A stretch of 64,000 bases of DNA from Verrucomicrobiaceae bacterium UBA1938 (lineage in GTDB: Bacteria > Verrucomicrobiota > Verrucomicrobiia > Verrucomicrobiales > Verrucomicrobiaceae), in NCBI GenBank assembly GCA_002336895.1, contig DDFC01000043.1, positions 149,386-213,385 on the forward strand, in the 5' to 3' direction. The notes under the pieces are model-generated. The model searched no databases. It had not been told where the DNA came from and worked only from the letters and a program-made list of their open reading frames with translations. This document shows, piece by piece, positions 51,325-61,362 of this stretch; the stretch's first letter is position 1, and each line of letters opens with the position of its first letter. The position numbers and the translations under genes are program-made.

Positions 51325-51725
51325 TGATAAGAAGATGGCGGGGTAATCTCTGGGCTGATCCACTCGCGCTTAGTGGCGTCGCGACTTAACCCGCACACAG
51401 TCCAACAGGGTAAAATCGAGACTTTATTGGAGAGATCAGGTCAGTAAGACCTTCTTCAAGTTGCCCTGCATGATCCGCATGGCAAGCAGAGTAGGAGAAA
51501 TCGCAGCCAATTAGAGCATGCATCAGCAGCGCACTACCGAGTGGGCAAATTGAATGCTTATACTCTGGTTATATTGAAGAATCATCGGAGAAGTTCCTCT
51601 CCGCTGCTTTTTCGTCATTTCCTTTGTCAATGACAGAAAATCCACTGGCGAATAGCGTGTTGAGGATGGACTTTTCGGCGCTTCATGGCGCGGAGGATGC
51701 GGCGGTCTGCTCCACAATCTCCGCA
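51325..51725. other. Leader of the fluoride cluster, 400 bp, no gene supported
   Basis: This stretch lies between the start of the antiporter gene and the end of the PepSY-like gene. It must hold the cluster's promoter. A minus-strand GCTGATG near 51525 recalls the 3' box of the crcB (fluoride) riboswitch, but the pseudoknot partners do not match. A short frame at 51523-51729 is not convincing. Confidence 0.4.
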
Positions 51726-52190
51726 TCATTCTTCCACCAGCGAGGTCTGCCTGCCTTCCGGCGTGAAGACGATCTCGTATTTTCTGCCGTCTTTGGTGAC
51801 GTTCATTTCATAGAGACGTGAGTAGAGGGGCGTGCTGGTCCGTTCGGTTTCGGTAATGGTACCAGCTGCGAGGGAGCTCCGGGCGTAGGCATCCTTAACA
51901 GCTTTGGGCGTCTGCTGCCAGGTGATGACTTCCTCGGTGCCGAGCCATGCACCGGCCCTGGAGTAAAGACCGTTGTATTCGTGGCCACCTAGCTTGTAGA
52001 GAGGGATGTAGTCGCCGTTTTCGATCTCCCAGCCGTGGGCGGTGACGCCGGGAACTTGTTTTTGGAATCCGGCGAGCACGGCAGGCGGAACTTTGCAGGC
52101 GCTAATCGGCTGTGCGCCACCTTTGGGCGTGGTGCAGGCGGAGATGGTTAGGGTGGCGACGGCGGCAATGATGACGATATGTATGTTCAT
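51726..52190 (-). CDS. PepSY-like lipoprotein
   Basis: About 154 aa from the ATG at 52190, which overlaps the RND stop by 4 bp. The signal ends in the lipobox TISAC, so it is a lipoprotein. The rest has the PepSY-like pattern: FQKQVPGVTAHGWEIENGDY, then GHEYNGLYSRAGAWLGTEEV and KDGRKYEIVFTPEG. PepSY-like domains bind or inhibit in the envelope. It ends the efflux operon and may be an accessory or sensor. Confidence 0.75.
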   Translation of the reverse strand: MNIHIVIIAAVATLTISACTTPKGGAQPISACKVPPAVLAGFQKQVPGVTAHGWEIENGDYIPLYKLGGHEYNGLYSRAGAWLGTEEVITWQQTPKAVKDAYARSSLAAGTITETERTSTPLYSRLYEMNVTKDGRKYEIVFTPEGRQTSLVEE

Positions 52191-55100
52191 ATAGCTGCGG
52201 CTTTGGTCCGGTTGAGGAAAAGAGAATACACGGCGGGAGTGGCAATGAGGGAGAGGATGACGGAGATGCACAAAGCACCAATGACGGCGATGGCGAGCGG
52301 CTTGAGCATGTCGGCCCCGGCGGTGATGCCGAGCGTAAGGGGCAGCATGCCGAGAGCGGCTGCAAGCGAGGTCATGAGCACCGGGCGAAGACGGCGGCGG
52401 CCGGATCGGATGAGCGCCTCGTGCGGGCTGAGTCCTGTTGCCATGAGGTGATCCACCTGATCAAGCATGAGGATGCCGTTCTTTGCGACGATGCCGACGC
52501 CGATGATGGCACCGAGGAAGCTGACGATGTTCAAGGCGGTGCCGGTGAGCCAGAGCGCGAGCACGGTGCCGACCATCGCCAGAACGGAGCCGGAGACGAT
52601 GGCGATGGGCTCGCGATACGAGCGGAACTCGATAAGGAGCACGGTGAAGACGAGCACAATGGCGAGCACGAGTACGACGAGGAGGTTGCGAAAGGCGGCC
52701 TGCTGCTCCTGGAACAGACCGGCGAACTCGACGACGCCTGGCGCGAGGCTTTTATCCTCGGCGAGCTTGGCGCGGATTTCCTTCATGGCGCTGCCAAGAT
52801 CCCGCCCGTCAAGACGAGCGGAGACGGCAATGTCGGCACGGAGGTCGTCACGGCGGAGCTGAATCTGTCCCGCTTCTTCGACGATGTCGGCCACCTGCGA
52901 GAGCTTGACTAGCGGCGCGGTTGTTGCGGCGGCAGGCTGGTGTCCGCCTGCCTGTGGAGGCATGCTTTGCGGGACGGTGGCGGAGCGCAGCGGGAGATTG
53001 AGCAGCGTTTCACGCAGGTTCACATAGGCGGGATCGACGCGGACACGGAGGTTCACCACGCGGTCGCCTTCGAGTACGCTCGAAGCGATCTGTCCGAGAA
53101 GGGCGGTATTCACGGCAGCGCCGATGTCGTTAGTGGTGAGGCCAAAGCGCTGAGCATCGAGATGACGCACGCGGACATTGAGCGTGGGGCCGGTGTAGGC
53201 AAGGCCGTCGAAAGTGTCAACAACACCAGAGACTTCTTTAAGCTTGGCCTCGATCTCGGGGCCTTTGCGTTTCAGGAAGTCGAGGTCGGTGGAATAAACA
53301 CGCACCTCGATGGGCTTTGGCGCGTAGGTGAGGTCGGCCACAAGATCGCCCAGCACAGTAGCGAAGGACAGCTCGAAGCGCGGCAATGCTGCGAGAAGTT
53401 TCTGGCGCAGCTCGGTGACGACTTCACTACTGTGGCGCTGGCGCTCCGGTTTGAGCTTCACGAGGAAATCGCCGAAGTGTGGATCGGCTAGCGCAAGGGC
53501 CAGACGAGCACCGGTGCGGCGGGAGTAGCTTTCCACCTCGGGGATGGCTTTGATGATTTCTTCCGCGAGTAGGAGCTGGCGGTTCACCTCATCGATGTCG
53601 GTGCCCCAAGGGGCGTGGTAATCAAGCACGAAGCCTCCTTCATCCATGACCGGCAGGAACTCGCTCTCCAGCTGATCATACACGATCCAGCCTGCATACA
53701 AGACTCCAACGCAGGCGAGCACGGTAATAAAGGAAAAGCGCAGTGCTGGCCGAACGGCGGCTTCATAAAGACGGATGAACAGGTGCATCAAGGCACCGCC
53801 TTCCTCCGCGTGAGCATCATGCGCAGCTGTCCCGGCTTTTGGTCCGCGCAACAGCCAGCCAGCGAGGCCAGGTGTGAGCGTGACGGCGAGCAGCAAGGAG
53901 GTGAGCAGCGAGACAACCATTGTCAGTGCCAATGAGCGGAAGAACACGCCGGAGATGCCATCGAGAAACGCCAGAGGTATGAATACGACTACAGGCGTGA
54001 GCGTGGAGGCAACAAGCGGGCGGAAGATGTCAGCAATACCCTGTTTGATGGCTTCAAGACGATCCATACCGCTCATCAGCCGCGTGTGGATGGCCTCGAC
54101 GACGACGATAGCGTCATCAATGACGAGACCGATAGCCGCGGCTATGCCGCCGAGGGTCATCAGGTTGAAGCTGAGACCCACCAGCTTCATCGCCGCGAGC
54201 GTGATGAGCACAGTGACAGGAATGACGAAGACGGCCACGAGTGTGGTGCGCCACTGCTTGAGGAACAGGAAGATGATCACCACGGAGAGGATGAGGCCGA
54301 TGACGATACACTCCCACACGGTATCGACGGAGGCTTTGACGAGCAAAGACTGGTCATAGAAGAAGGCGATCTTCATGTCCGGCGGCAGGTCTTTGCGCAG
54401 CTCGGCGATCTCCGCCTGAAGCGCGGTGGCGATGTCGAGCGTGCTGCTGCCATGAGGCTGCGCACGGAGATTGAGCAGCACGGCGGGCGTGCCTTCAGCG
54501 GTGACGACATTGAAGACCGGCTCGGGAGCGCGGGTCACTTGGGCGAAGTCCTTCACCGCGACGGGGCGGCCGTTGATGACGGCGATGTTGAGGTTCGCCA
54601 CATCATCCTGCGTGCGCGCACGACCATCGACGATGGTGAGGTAAAGCGTGTAGTTTTCCGGGTGCATCCCGGCGGGGGCTATGAGGTTGTTTTGCATCAG
54701 CGCCAGGGTCACACGGTCAAGACTGAGGCCGCAGGCGGCGAGCTTGATGGGATCGACGAGGAGCTGGTATTCGGGCCGCCTGCCGCCCACGAGGTCCACC
54801 CGTGCCAGGCCGGGGATGCGCAGGAAGCGCGGCTTGATCTCATAACGCGCCGTCTCCCAAAGCTCGGTGATGTCGCGTTTGGCGGAGGTTAGGCTGACGC
54901 CGATGATAGGGAAGGCATTGAATGTAAGTCGCCAGACGGTGGTGGTGGCAGTGGGCGGCAGCGTGCTGCGAATCTGCGCCAGACGCCCGAGCACATACAG
55001 CTCCGCCTGCACCATGTCAGCGCTCCATTCGAAGAACACATTCACCTCCGCGCTGCCACGGCTGGTGGAGCTGCGCACGGTGAGCGCTCCGGGAATCTCC

Positions 55101-55336
55101 TTCATGGATTCCTCGATGGGCCGCGTGATGGTCGCCATCATTTCGTCCGCAGGCATGACGCCGTTGTCCACGAGAATGACGATGCGCGGAAAGTCCGTCT
55201 CCGGGAAGATGGAGGACGGCATCTGCAACGCGGAGTAAGCGCCCGCCAGACACAGCGCGAGCGTGATGAACACAATTGCCTTGGCGTGACGGATGGCGAA
55301 AGCACCGACGCCGGATGCGGTAGGGGCGGCGCTCAT
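52187..55336 (-). CDS. RND efflux permease
   Basis: A 1049-aa protein with two repeated halves, each with a large periplasmic loop. The first half has SIFPETDFPRIVILVDNG, and the TM4 proton relay is GLVIDDAIVVVE, the Asp-Asp pair of hydrophobe/amphiphile exporters. Heavy-metal exporters have a different TM4. Drug, lipid or organic export is therefore more likely than metal export. It overlaps the HlyD stop and the PepSY-like start by 4 bp each. It works with the adaptor and outer membrane protein encoded in the same operon. Confidence 0.93.
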   Translation of the reverse strand: MSAAPTASGVGAFAIRHAKAIVFITLALCLAGAYSALQMPSSIFPETDFPRIVILVDNGVMPADEMMATITRPIEESMKEIPGALTVRSSTSRGSAEVNVFFEWSADMVQAELYVLGRLAQIRSTLPPTATTTVWRLTFNAFPIIGVSLTSAKRDITELWETARYEIKPRFLRIPGLARVDLVGGRRPEYQLLVDPIKLAACGLSLDRVTLALMQNNLIAPAGMHPENYTLYLTIVDGRARTQDDVANLNIAVINGRPVAVKDFAQVTRAPEPVFNVVTAEGTPAVLLNLRAQPHGSSTLDIATALQAEIAELRKDLPPDMKIAFFYDQSLLVKASVDTVWECIVIGLILSVVIIFLFLKQWRTTLVAVFVIPVTVLITLAAMKLVGLSFNLMTLGGIAAAIGLVIDDAIVVVEAIHTRLMSGMDRLEAIKQGIADIFRPLVASTLTPVVVFIPLAFLDGISGVFFRSLALTMVVSLLTSLLLAVTLTPGLAGWLLRGPKAGTAAHDAHAEEGGALMHLFIRLYEAAVRPALRFSFITVLACVGVLYAGWIVYDQLESEFLPVMDEGGFVLDYHAPWGTDIDEVNRQLLLAEEIIKAIPEVESYSRRTGARLALALADPHFGDFLVKLKPERQRHSSEVVTELRQKLLAALPRFELSFATVLGDLVADLTYAPKPIEVRVYSTDLDFLKRKGPEIEAKLKEVSGVVDTFDGLAYTGPTLNVRVRHLDAQRFGLTTNDIGAAVNTALLGQIASSVLEGDRVVNLRVRVDPAYVNLRETLLNLPLRSATVPQSMPPQAGGHQPAAATTAPLVKLSQVADIVEEAGQIQLRRDDLRADIAVSARLDGRDLGSAMKEIRAKLAEDKSLAPGVVEFAGLFQEQQAAFRNLLVVLVLAIVLVFTVLLIEFRSYREPIAIVSGSVLAMVGTVLALWLTGTALNIVSFLGAIIGVGIVAKNGILMLDQVDHLMATGLSPHEALIRSGRRRLRPVLMTSLAAALGMLPLTLGITAGADMLKPLAIAVIGALCISVILSLIATPAVYSLFLNRTKAAAI

Positions 55337-56418
55337 TTCGCTTCAGATGTAGGGTTGAGGATACGCACCTTCGTCTGCTCCGGCAGGGCAAACGCACCGA
55401 TGGTGACGACGGTAGCGCCTTCACGCACGCCCTCGCCTTCCACCTCAATGAGTCCGCCTTCATGGAGACCAGCCTTTACCACTTTCTGCGTTGCGGTGTC
55501 GCCTTCGACGATGGCGAGCGTGCTTTTGCCAGATGGATCGGTGTAAACACTGGCACGCGGCACGGCGAGCCTGTCCACATGCTCCTCGACAACAATTTGC
55601 ACGGAGGTGAACGCGCCGGGCCTCTGGCCGCTGCCCTTTGGCAGCATGATCCGCACCAGAACGGTGTCGGTCAGCGGGTCCACGAGCGAGCTGATGTAAC
55701 TCACACTGCCTTCGATTGGCTGGCTCGCATTCACGGTACTCAGCATGGCCTTTTGTCCGGCCTTGACCACTGCGGCTTCACTGCGCGGTACATGCACGGT
55801 GGCAACAAGACGGTCCAAATCCACAATCTCGGCCAATGGCGTCACAATGTCCGCAGGCTCGCCCAGTCGTGCTACGAAATGAACGAGCGTGCCGTCGAGC
55901 GGTGCTTCCCCGCGAAGGAGAGACTGATGTACCTTCGCGGTAGCCAGATTGGTCTGCGCGGTGTTGAGCGCCTGCTCAGATTCGAGCAGGAGTTTCTCTG
56001 AGGTGCCTTCGAGGCCGATGAGCTTTTGCTGCCGCTCGCTGTTCTTTTTGGTGAACGCCACGGCCGACTCTGCATTCGCCACGGCAGAATCGACGGCGCG
56101 GCTGTCGAGCCGGAAGAGCACGTCACCCTTCTTCACCCGCTGTCCTTCGACACCGTTGATTTCGGTAATGATGCCCGCCATCGCCGGAGCCAGCTTGGCA
56201 GAAGCAGGTGGACGCCCGACGCTGTTGGGTTCCGGTTCGATCATGCCATAGGCCGTGAGCATGCGGCGCAGCGTGGTCTTTACCACGCGTGCGACCTGCA
56301 CGGCAACCTCGGTTTGCACGGGAGCTTCTTCTTCAGCACGCAGCAGCGGCGTAGAAAGCAAAGGGATGAGGATGAGAGAATACAGTTTCATGATTTGGAA
56401 AATAGAGTTTTGATTCAT
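55333..56418 (-). CDS. HlyD-family periplasmic adaptor
   Basis: A 361-aa protein with a signal peptide; the ATG at 56418 overlaps the YncE-like stop, an internal ATG at 56391 is possible. Biotinyl/lipoyl-type halves include AGIITEINGVEGQRVKKGDVLFR, cut to its core GVEGQRVKKGDVLFR, and LDGTLVHFVARLGEPADIV. A coiled-coil hairpin lies between them and a beta-barrel follows (LATVHVPRSEAAVVKAG). It bridges the RND permease and the TolC-like channel. Confidence 0.92.
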   Translation of the reverse strand: MNQNSIFQIMKLYSLILIPLLSTPLLRAEEEAPVQTEVAVQVARVVKTTLRRMLTAYGMIEPEPNSVGRPPASAKLAPAMAGIITEINGVEGQRVKKGDVLFRLDSRAVDSAVANAESAVAFTKKNSERQQKLIGLEGTSEKLLLESEQALNTAQTNLATAKVHQSLLRGEAPLDGTLVHFVARLGEPADIVTPLAEIVDLDRLVATVHVPRSEAAVVKAGQKAMLSTVNASQPIEGSVSYISSLVDPLTDTVLVRIMLPKGSGQRPGAFTSVQIVVEEHVDRLAVPRASVYTDPSGKSTLAIVEGDTATQKVVKAGLHEGGLIEVEGEGVREGATVVTIGAFALPEQTKVRILNPTSEAK

Positions 56419-57389
56419 GGCTCAACTGGTGAGTAGGTGCGGATCTCCGCCGTCTGGCCGTCACGTTGCGGCACAGCGAGGAACAAACGGTCAAGTTCCG
56501 GCACGAAAATGGAAGTGCCCGCACCTTTGGCTGTTGGGATACGCGAGGTGAACTCGTAATGATCTGCGTCGATCTGTTGCACGACATCAAGCGAACCATC
56601 GGCGCAGGAAATATAAATGAGGTGCCGCTTGGCATCGAACGAGACACCATCCGAATCCGGTGCAATGTCGATACTGGTGATGGATTTGCCCGACTGTGTA
56701 TCAAACACCACAAGCTTGCCCGGTCCACAGCCGATAAAAAGGCGGTGTCGTTCTCGGTCGAAACCCATCGCTATGTTTTCCTTTGCCTCTGCAACCGGCC
56801 ATGTCGCAATGACAGCCTGCTTGCTTCGGCTGATGACAGCGATGTGATTCGCCGTCGGCACGTTGACAAAAATTGAGTCTCCTTCGGCCTCAAACTGCTT
56901 CGGGAAATTAGCGAGTGGAATTTCAGCAAGCACCTTGTCCCTCTTTGCATCCACAATCGCGATGGCTCCAAAGTTCTTTCCCACACCAACAAAGAGCTGC
57001 GCGGTGTCAGCATCATAGCGGAGATTGTTGGCCTTCTCCTTGAACTCGATCACGCCGCGTGGCACATATGAATCGGAATCGAGCACCTGTAGTTTGCCAT
57101 TACCATTGGCGATGTAGAGTTTTTTCAACTCAGGACGGAATACGACCCATTTTGGCTCATGCATGTTCTTGATGCTGTGCGCAAGTTTGCCTGTTTTGAG
57201 GTCGATGACTTCAGTGGTGCCATTGTCCTCTGCGTTCACAAAGAGCCGCTGCCCTGACACATCCGCTGCCATGAGGTCGAAACCGCCTTTGACCGCAGGG
57301 AGTGGAATAGTCTGCACTAGTCGTAGCGGCTCTGCGGCAAGGGCTGCTCCCGCAAGAAAAAAGGCCATGTTTATGAGTATGTGTTTCAT
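56415..57389 (-). CDS. Secreted YncE-like beta-propeller
   Basis: About 324 aa from the ATG at 57389 (57398 is an alternative), with the signal peptide ILINMAFFLAGAALA. Propeller blades such as GQRLFVNAEDNGTTEVIDLK, KKLYIANGNGKLQVLDSD and RHRLFIGCGPGKLVVFDTQS are typical of YncE/YVTN repeats. It overlaps the HlyD start by 4 bp and follows the sulfatase by about 25 bp. A periplasmic binding role in the efflux operon is inferred. No enzymatic residues seen. Confidence 0.88.
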   Translation of the reverse strand: MKHILINMAFFLAGAALAAEPLRLVQTIPLPAVKGGFDLMAADVSGQRLFVNAEDNGTTEVIDLKTGKLAHSIKNMHEPKWVVFRPELKKLYIANGNGKLQVLDSDSYVPRGVIEFKEKANNLRYDADTAQLFVGVGKNFGAIAIVDAKRDKVLAEIPLANFPKQFEAEGDSIFVNVPTANHIAVISRSKQAVIATWPVAEAKENIAMGFDRERHRLFIGCGPGKLVVFDTQSGKSITSIDIAPDSDGVSFDAKRHLIYISCADGSLDVVQQIDADHYEFTSRIPTAKGAGTSIFVPELDRLFLAVPQRDGQTAEIRTYSPVEP

Positions 57390-57414
57390 GATGAGCATGT
57401 GTTGATGCGGGTTG

Positions 57415-58848
57415 TTATTCCTTGGCCTTGCCACTTTTGGGCTTCAATTGAGTTTTCCACTGCGGCATCCAGTCGGGCGAGTCAGTGCGTGCAGTTTTGA
57501 GATAGGAACTGATTTTTTCCGCAATGTCCGACTGCTCTGAGGCGACGTTGGTTTTTTCCGCGATGTCGTGTGCCGTATCGTAAAGGGCAATCGGGGCATC
57601 GGGTCCGCCAGCGCGAATGCCCTTCCACCGGCCCTGATAGAGTGCGGCTTGTTTGAAGCCACCTTCGTGAAACTCCCAATAGAGGAAGTCATGCTTTGGC
57701 TGTTTATCAGATTGACCGAACAGCGTCGGCACGAAGCTGATGGAATCAAGGTTGGCGGGCGGTGTGGTTCCCGCGAGTTCGGCGGCGGTGGCAAACCAGT
57801 CGCCGAAATAGGCAACGTGGTCGCTCACTGTTCCGGGCTTTACCTTGCCCGGCCACCATGCGATCAAAGGAATGCGGATGCCACCGTCATAGAGGCTGCG
57901 TTTGATACCGCTGAACTGGCCGGAGGGCTGGAAGCGGGCAAGGTCATGGCTGCTTTCGTTGTGCGGGCCGTTGTCGCTGGTGAAGATGACCAGCGTGTTT
58001 TCTGCGATGCCGAGCCTTTGAATTTCGGCCAGCAGGTGGCCAACATAACCATCAAGCCGTGTGATCATTGCGGCCTGTCCTTTGTCCGGGGAGGGCCAGT
58101 CTTCGGCTGCATATGGTGCGTAATCGGGAACCTCCGCGCCGTCCCTGAGTTCTCGCGTGCGTTCGTTGTTGGCGTGTGGCACCACCATGCTCCAGTAGAG
58201 GAAAAACGGACGCCTTTTGTTCTCGCCGATGAATTTGAGGGACTCTTTGGCAAAAAGATCATCCGCATAAACTCGCGGCTCGGTGGCATAGCCGCCGCCA
58301 GACTCACCGACAGGTTTTACCACATTCGGTAGCGTGCGCTGGCTCGTGTCATCCCAAAGATAATCAGGGAAGTGATTATGCGCGTGGTGCTGGTTGAGGT
58401 AGCCAAAGAAGCGTGTGAAGCCCTGGCGTAGTGGCAGACCGCTCTCTGCCACACCCGCATCGCCTAGGCCCCATTTGCCCATGAGAGCGGTGGTGTAGCC
58501 TGCTTGTTGCAGCACCTTTGCCACTGTCACATCACTCTCGCGCAATGCCTGTGCGACGGGGTGTGCCCGCCCTGCATTCCCACGCACGCGCGTGTGGCCA
58601 TGATGCAGACCCGTCATGAGCACGCTGCGCGAGGGTGCGCAAACCGTGGCCCCGGCGTAGAAGTGCGTAAAGCGCATGCCCTCGCGTGCCATGCGGTCAA
58701 GGTGCGGTGTTTGGATGACCTGCTGGCCGTAGCAGCCAAGATCGCCGTAGCCGAGATCATCGGCCATGACCCAGATCAAATTGGGTTTGTCGGCTGCCAA
58801 CGAGTGGGCAGCTGCGAGGAGCAGAAGCGGTATCAGACGAAGCGACAT
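57415..58848 (-). CDS. Secreted type I sulfatase (arylsulfatase family)
   Basis: A 477-aa protein with the signal SLRLIPLLLLAAAHSLA. The metal site WVMADDLGYGDLGCYG and the catalytic CAPSR, the formylglycine motif C-x-P-S-R, are near residues 24 and 70. Further active-site segments: GLHHGHTRVRGN, FYWSMVVPHAN-type and FTSDNGPHNES. It needs formylglycine maturation and removes sulfate from a sulfated carbohydrate or lipid. Its place inside an RND efflux operon, between the outer-membrane protein and YncE-like genes, is unusual. Confidence 0.93.
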   Translation of the reverse strand: MSLRLIPLLLLAAAHSLAADKPNLIWVMADDLGYGDLGCYGQQVIQTPHLDRMAREGMRFTHFYAGATVCAPSRSVLMTGLHHGHTRVRGNAGRAHPVAQALRESDVTVAKVLQQAGYTTALMGKWGLGDAGVAESGLPLRQGFTRFFGYLNQHHAHNHFPDYLWDDTSQRTLPNVVKPVGESGGGYATEPRVYADDLFAKESLKFIGENKRRPFFLYWSMVVPHANNERTRELRDGAEVPDYAPYAAEDWPSPDKGQAAMITRLDGYVGHLLAEIQRLGIAENTLVIFTSDNGPHNESSHDLARFQPSGQFSGIKRSLYDGGIRIPLIAWWPGKVKPGTVSDHVAYFGDWFATAAELAGTTPPANLDSISFVPTLFGQSDKQPKHDFLYWEFHEGGFKQAALYQGRWKGIRAGGPDAPIALYDTAHDIAEKTNVASEQSDIAEKISSYLKTARTDSPDWMPQWKTQLKPKSGKAKE

Positions 58849-58861
58849 TTCAGAGAAGGGT

Positions 58862-60205
58862 TTACTTCACATGACGCAGCGGCATCTGGAGCGCTGCTTC
58901 GAGCTGGCCTGCCGCTGTCTGTGCCTCGACACGTGCGGTCTGCAGTGCGAGATCGCTCGCGCTGGCCTCGATGCGCCGACGTACCAGATCAAGGGGAATG
59001 AGTTCGCCAGCCTCTACCATCTTTTGTGCAATCTCGCTGGAATGCTTGGACTCATCGGCCAGACGTGAGGCAGTGCTCAACTTGGCAAGCGATGCCTGGT
59101 AGGCCGCATGAGCAGATCCCACCTCCGCGATCACCGCCGCCTGCCGGACCTCGAAGGTCGCAGCAGCCAGTTCACGCCGAGCCTCCGCCTGGGCAATGGG
59201 GCCACGATTTTGGTTCAGGGGAATTTCCATCGTCAGTCCCAGCTGCCAGCGTTCCTGGCCGGAGTTGAAATCATAGCCGGGGCGGATCCCCACATCAGGA
59301 TACTGCTTTGCCAGCTCCCATCTGAGCGCCGCCTCACTGGCCGCATATTCTGACAGCAAAGCCATGAGGTCCGCTCGTGTGGTGAGCGCTTTTCGGCGTG
59401 CGGTAGTCGCAGGCATGATGGGAAGTTTTTCAAAGTCTGAAAAATCCAGACTTGCGGCATTCAGTGCGGAGATGGGAACGCCTACCGCGCCAGCAAGCTG
59501 CTCCCTGGCAGTGGCGGCCTGCCTCTCAGCATCATGCAGCGCCAGCTTGGCACGGTTCAGGGCAAGCTGCGCCTGGGTGATCTCAAACATCGCCGCCTCG
59601 CCTTCCTCCACCTGCGCGCGGAGTTTGTTGAGGGCGTCCTCATGCAAGGCCGCCTCTTTTGTCAGAAGCGTCGTGTTCTGATGCGCCGCATACAGGCTGA
59701 GCATGGCTGTGCGCACGCGGGTGCGTGCATCCCAGGCGCGTGCCGACACACGCCAGCGTGCGGCCTCGGCGGCGGCCAGCGCCTGCGCGGTGCGCTTTCC
59801 TCGTTTGCCTGCGGTTTCAATAGGGAAAGTGACGTTCGGGCCGAAAAACCACGGCGTGTAAGGAATAGAACTCAAGCTGCTGTTGCCAATAAACTGCTGC
59901 AAGTAGCTGAACACCGGATTGGGGCGCATCTTGGCCGTCTTGATGGCGGCTGCGGCCACATCGGCTTCTTTGCGTGCCAGGGCCACATCAGGGTGAAAGT
60001 AGGCGGCTGTCAGCGCCAGCTTGTTCACATCCCATGCGCCGCTAGTTGCCGCGTGCTCGGCCAGAAAGGCTTTCAGACCCGGATCACTCAGTCTGCGCCC
60101 GGCGAAGGCGCGTTCGCTGGCAGTGGCGGAGAGAGGTTTGGGGGTGAATTGCTTGCACGCAGGCAGGCAGCACAAAATGAACAGGGTGATACAGGGATAC
60201 TTCAT
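58862..60205 (-). CDS. TolC-like outer membrane efflux lipoprotein
   Basis: A 447-aa protein with a lipoprotein signal (LFILCCLPAC). Two OEP repeats of long coiled coils: the first has FHPDVALARKEADVAAAA, the second LMALLSEYAASEAALRWELA and GLTMEIPLNQNRGPIAQAEA. This is the outer membrane channel partner of the HlyD/RND pump. It ends 13 bp before the sulfatase gene and starts 83 bp after the sensor kinase gene. Confidence 0.92.
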   Translation of the reverse strand: MKYPCITLFILCCLPACKQFTPKPLSATASERAFAGRRLSDPGLKAFLAEHAATSGAWDVNKLALTAAYFHPDVALARKEADVAAAAIKTAKMRPNPVFSYLQQFIGNSSLSSIPYTPWFFGPNVTFPIETAGKRGKRTAQALAAAEAARWRVSARAWDARTRVRTAMLSLYAAHQNTTLLTKEAALHEDALNKLRAQVEEGEAAMFEITQAQLALNRAKLALHDAERQAATAREQLAGAVGVPISALNAASLDFSDFEKLPIMPATTARRKALTTRADLMALLSEYAASEAALRWELAKQYPDVGIRPGYDFNSGQERWQLGLTMEIPLNQNRGPIAQAEARRELAAATFEVRQAAVIAEVGSAHAAYQASLAKLSTASRLADESKHSSEIAQKMVEAGELIPLDLVRRRIEASASDLALQTARVEAQTAAGQLEAALQMPLRHVK

Positions 60206-60288
60206 GCAGGGCGTGGTTAACGCCCCCAGTAATCCTCACATCTCATCGATTCCACTCTTGGAGTCTTAAGTGACAGCTCTTTCATCTT

Positions 60289-61362
60289 TCAGATGAGGGC
60301 TGGTAGTAGGCTGACCGCAATCCGCGTTTTACTGCCCCCCAATGTGGTAAAGGATATTTCACCACCGTGAGCATGAACAATGGACTGGGCGATGCTGAGC
60401 CCAAGGCCGCTGCCTTCAGTGCCGCTGCCGTGCGCGGTGTCTCCACGGAAAAAGCGCTCAAACACGCGGCCTTGCTGCTCTGGCTGGAGCAGGCTGCCGG
60501 TGTTTTCAATGCTGAAAATCGCCCTGTCATTTCTATAAACCAGCCGAATGACCACCGAGCCACCGGCATGGTTATGCTTCACGGCGTTGTCTGCGAGGTT
60601 GAGCAAAAGCTGACGGATTCTCATGCGGTCTGCATTGAGCCGACACGGCTCGCATTCTGCCAGGTCCACGCTGATGGAGCAGGGGGAGGCTAGGACGGCC
60701 GTCTCTTCGGCGAGATCTTGCACGAGTTCATGGAGATCCAGCGTCTCCAAGCTGAGCGACATCTGCCCCGCATCTGCACGGGCGAGAAAGCTGAGCTGAC
60801 CCACGATTCCCGAAAGGCGCTGCACTTCCTCGATCATCGACACGATTTTTTCACGCGCCAAGTCACTGTTCATATTAGGGGTCAGCATCTGCTCCAGGGT
60901 TCCGTGCAGAATCGTCAGCGGCGTCTTCAGCTCATGCGAGGCATGCAGTGTGAACTCACGCGATTGCGTGAAGCTGGCACCGAGGCGATCTTTCATTCGG
61001 TTGAAAACAGCGGCCATGCGGTCCAGCTCATCCCCGCTGCCGCTCAGCGCCACAGGCTCGGTCAGATTGGAGACGTCCGTCTTTTCAAGCGCCACAGTCA
61101 GATCATGAATAGGCCGGAGGGCGCGGCGCATGAGAAACACGCCTGCAATGACACCGAGAAGCACCGCAGGCAGACCGGCATACATCACAATCTCCAGCGC
61201 CTCTTCAAACGGACCGTTCTGGTTTGTCACCGCCTCAATGCCGCCCTCACGCACCCGTTCGATTTGGTTGTGAAATTCAGCCCAGCTCCAGTACCCGACC
61301 AGCCCCAGGGAGCCAAGCAGCGCCAGGGTGTAAAACAGGAGAATGCGGTTGAGCAGGGTCAT
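60289..61362 (-). CDS. Sensor histidine kinase
   Basis: A 357-aa protein. Two membrane helices (ILLFYTLALLGSLGLVGYW and AGLPAVLLGVIAGVFLM) flank a short periplasmic loop, then a HAMP-type segment. The H-box is HASHELKTPLTIL near 158. The N-, G1- and G2-boxes of the HATPase are LNLADNAVKHN, FSIENTGS and GSGLGLSIAQSIV. It overlaps the response regulator by 4 bp. It senses an envelope signal and phosphorylates that regulator to control the efflux operon. Confidence 0.95.
   Translation of the reverse strand: MTLLNRILLFYTLALLGSLGLVGYWSWAEFHNQIERVREGGIEAVTNQNGPFEEALEIVMYAGLPAVLLGVIAGVFLMRRALRPIHDLTVALEKTDVSNLTEPVALSGSGDELDRMAAVFNRMKDRLGASFTQSREFTLHASHELKTPLTILHGTLEQMLTPNMNSDLAREKIVSMIEEVQRLSGIVGQLSFLARADAGQMSLSLETLDLHELVQDLAEETAVLASPCSISVDLAECEPCRLNADRMRIRQLLLNLADNAVKHNHAGGSVVIRLVYRNDRAIFSIENTGSLLQPEQQGRVFERFFRGDTAHGSGTEGSGLGLSIAQSIVHAHGGEISFTTLGGSKTRIAVSLLPALI

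Noticed and set aside
51523..51729. Minus-strand frame of 68 aa overlapping the PepSY-like stop by 4 bp
   Set aside because: Composition is not protein-like and the overlap can arise by chance from TGATG.
52187..55336. Heavy-metal (CzcA/CusA) type pump
   Set aside because: TM4 carries the Asp-Asp proton relay of hydrophobe/amphiphile pumps rather than the heavy-metal pattern, so a metal role is not supported.
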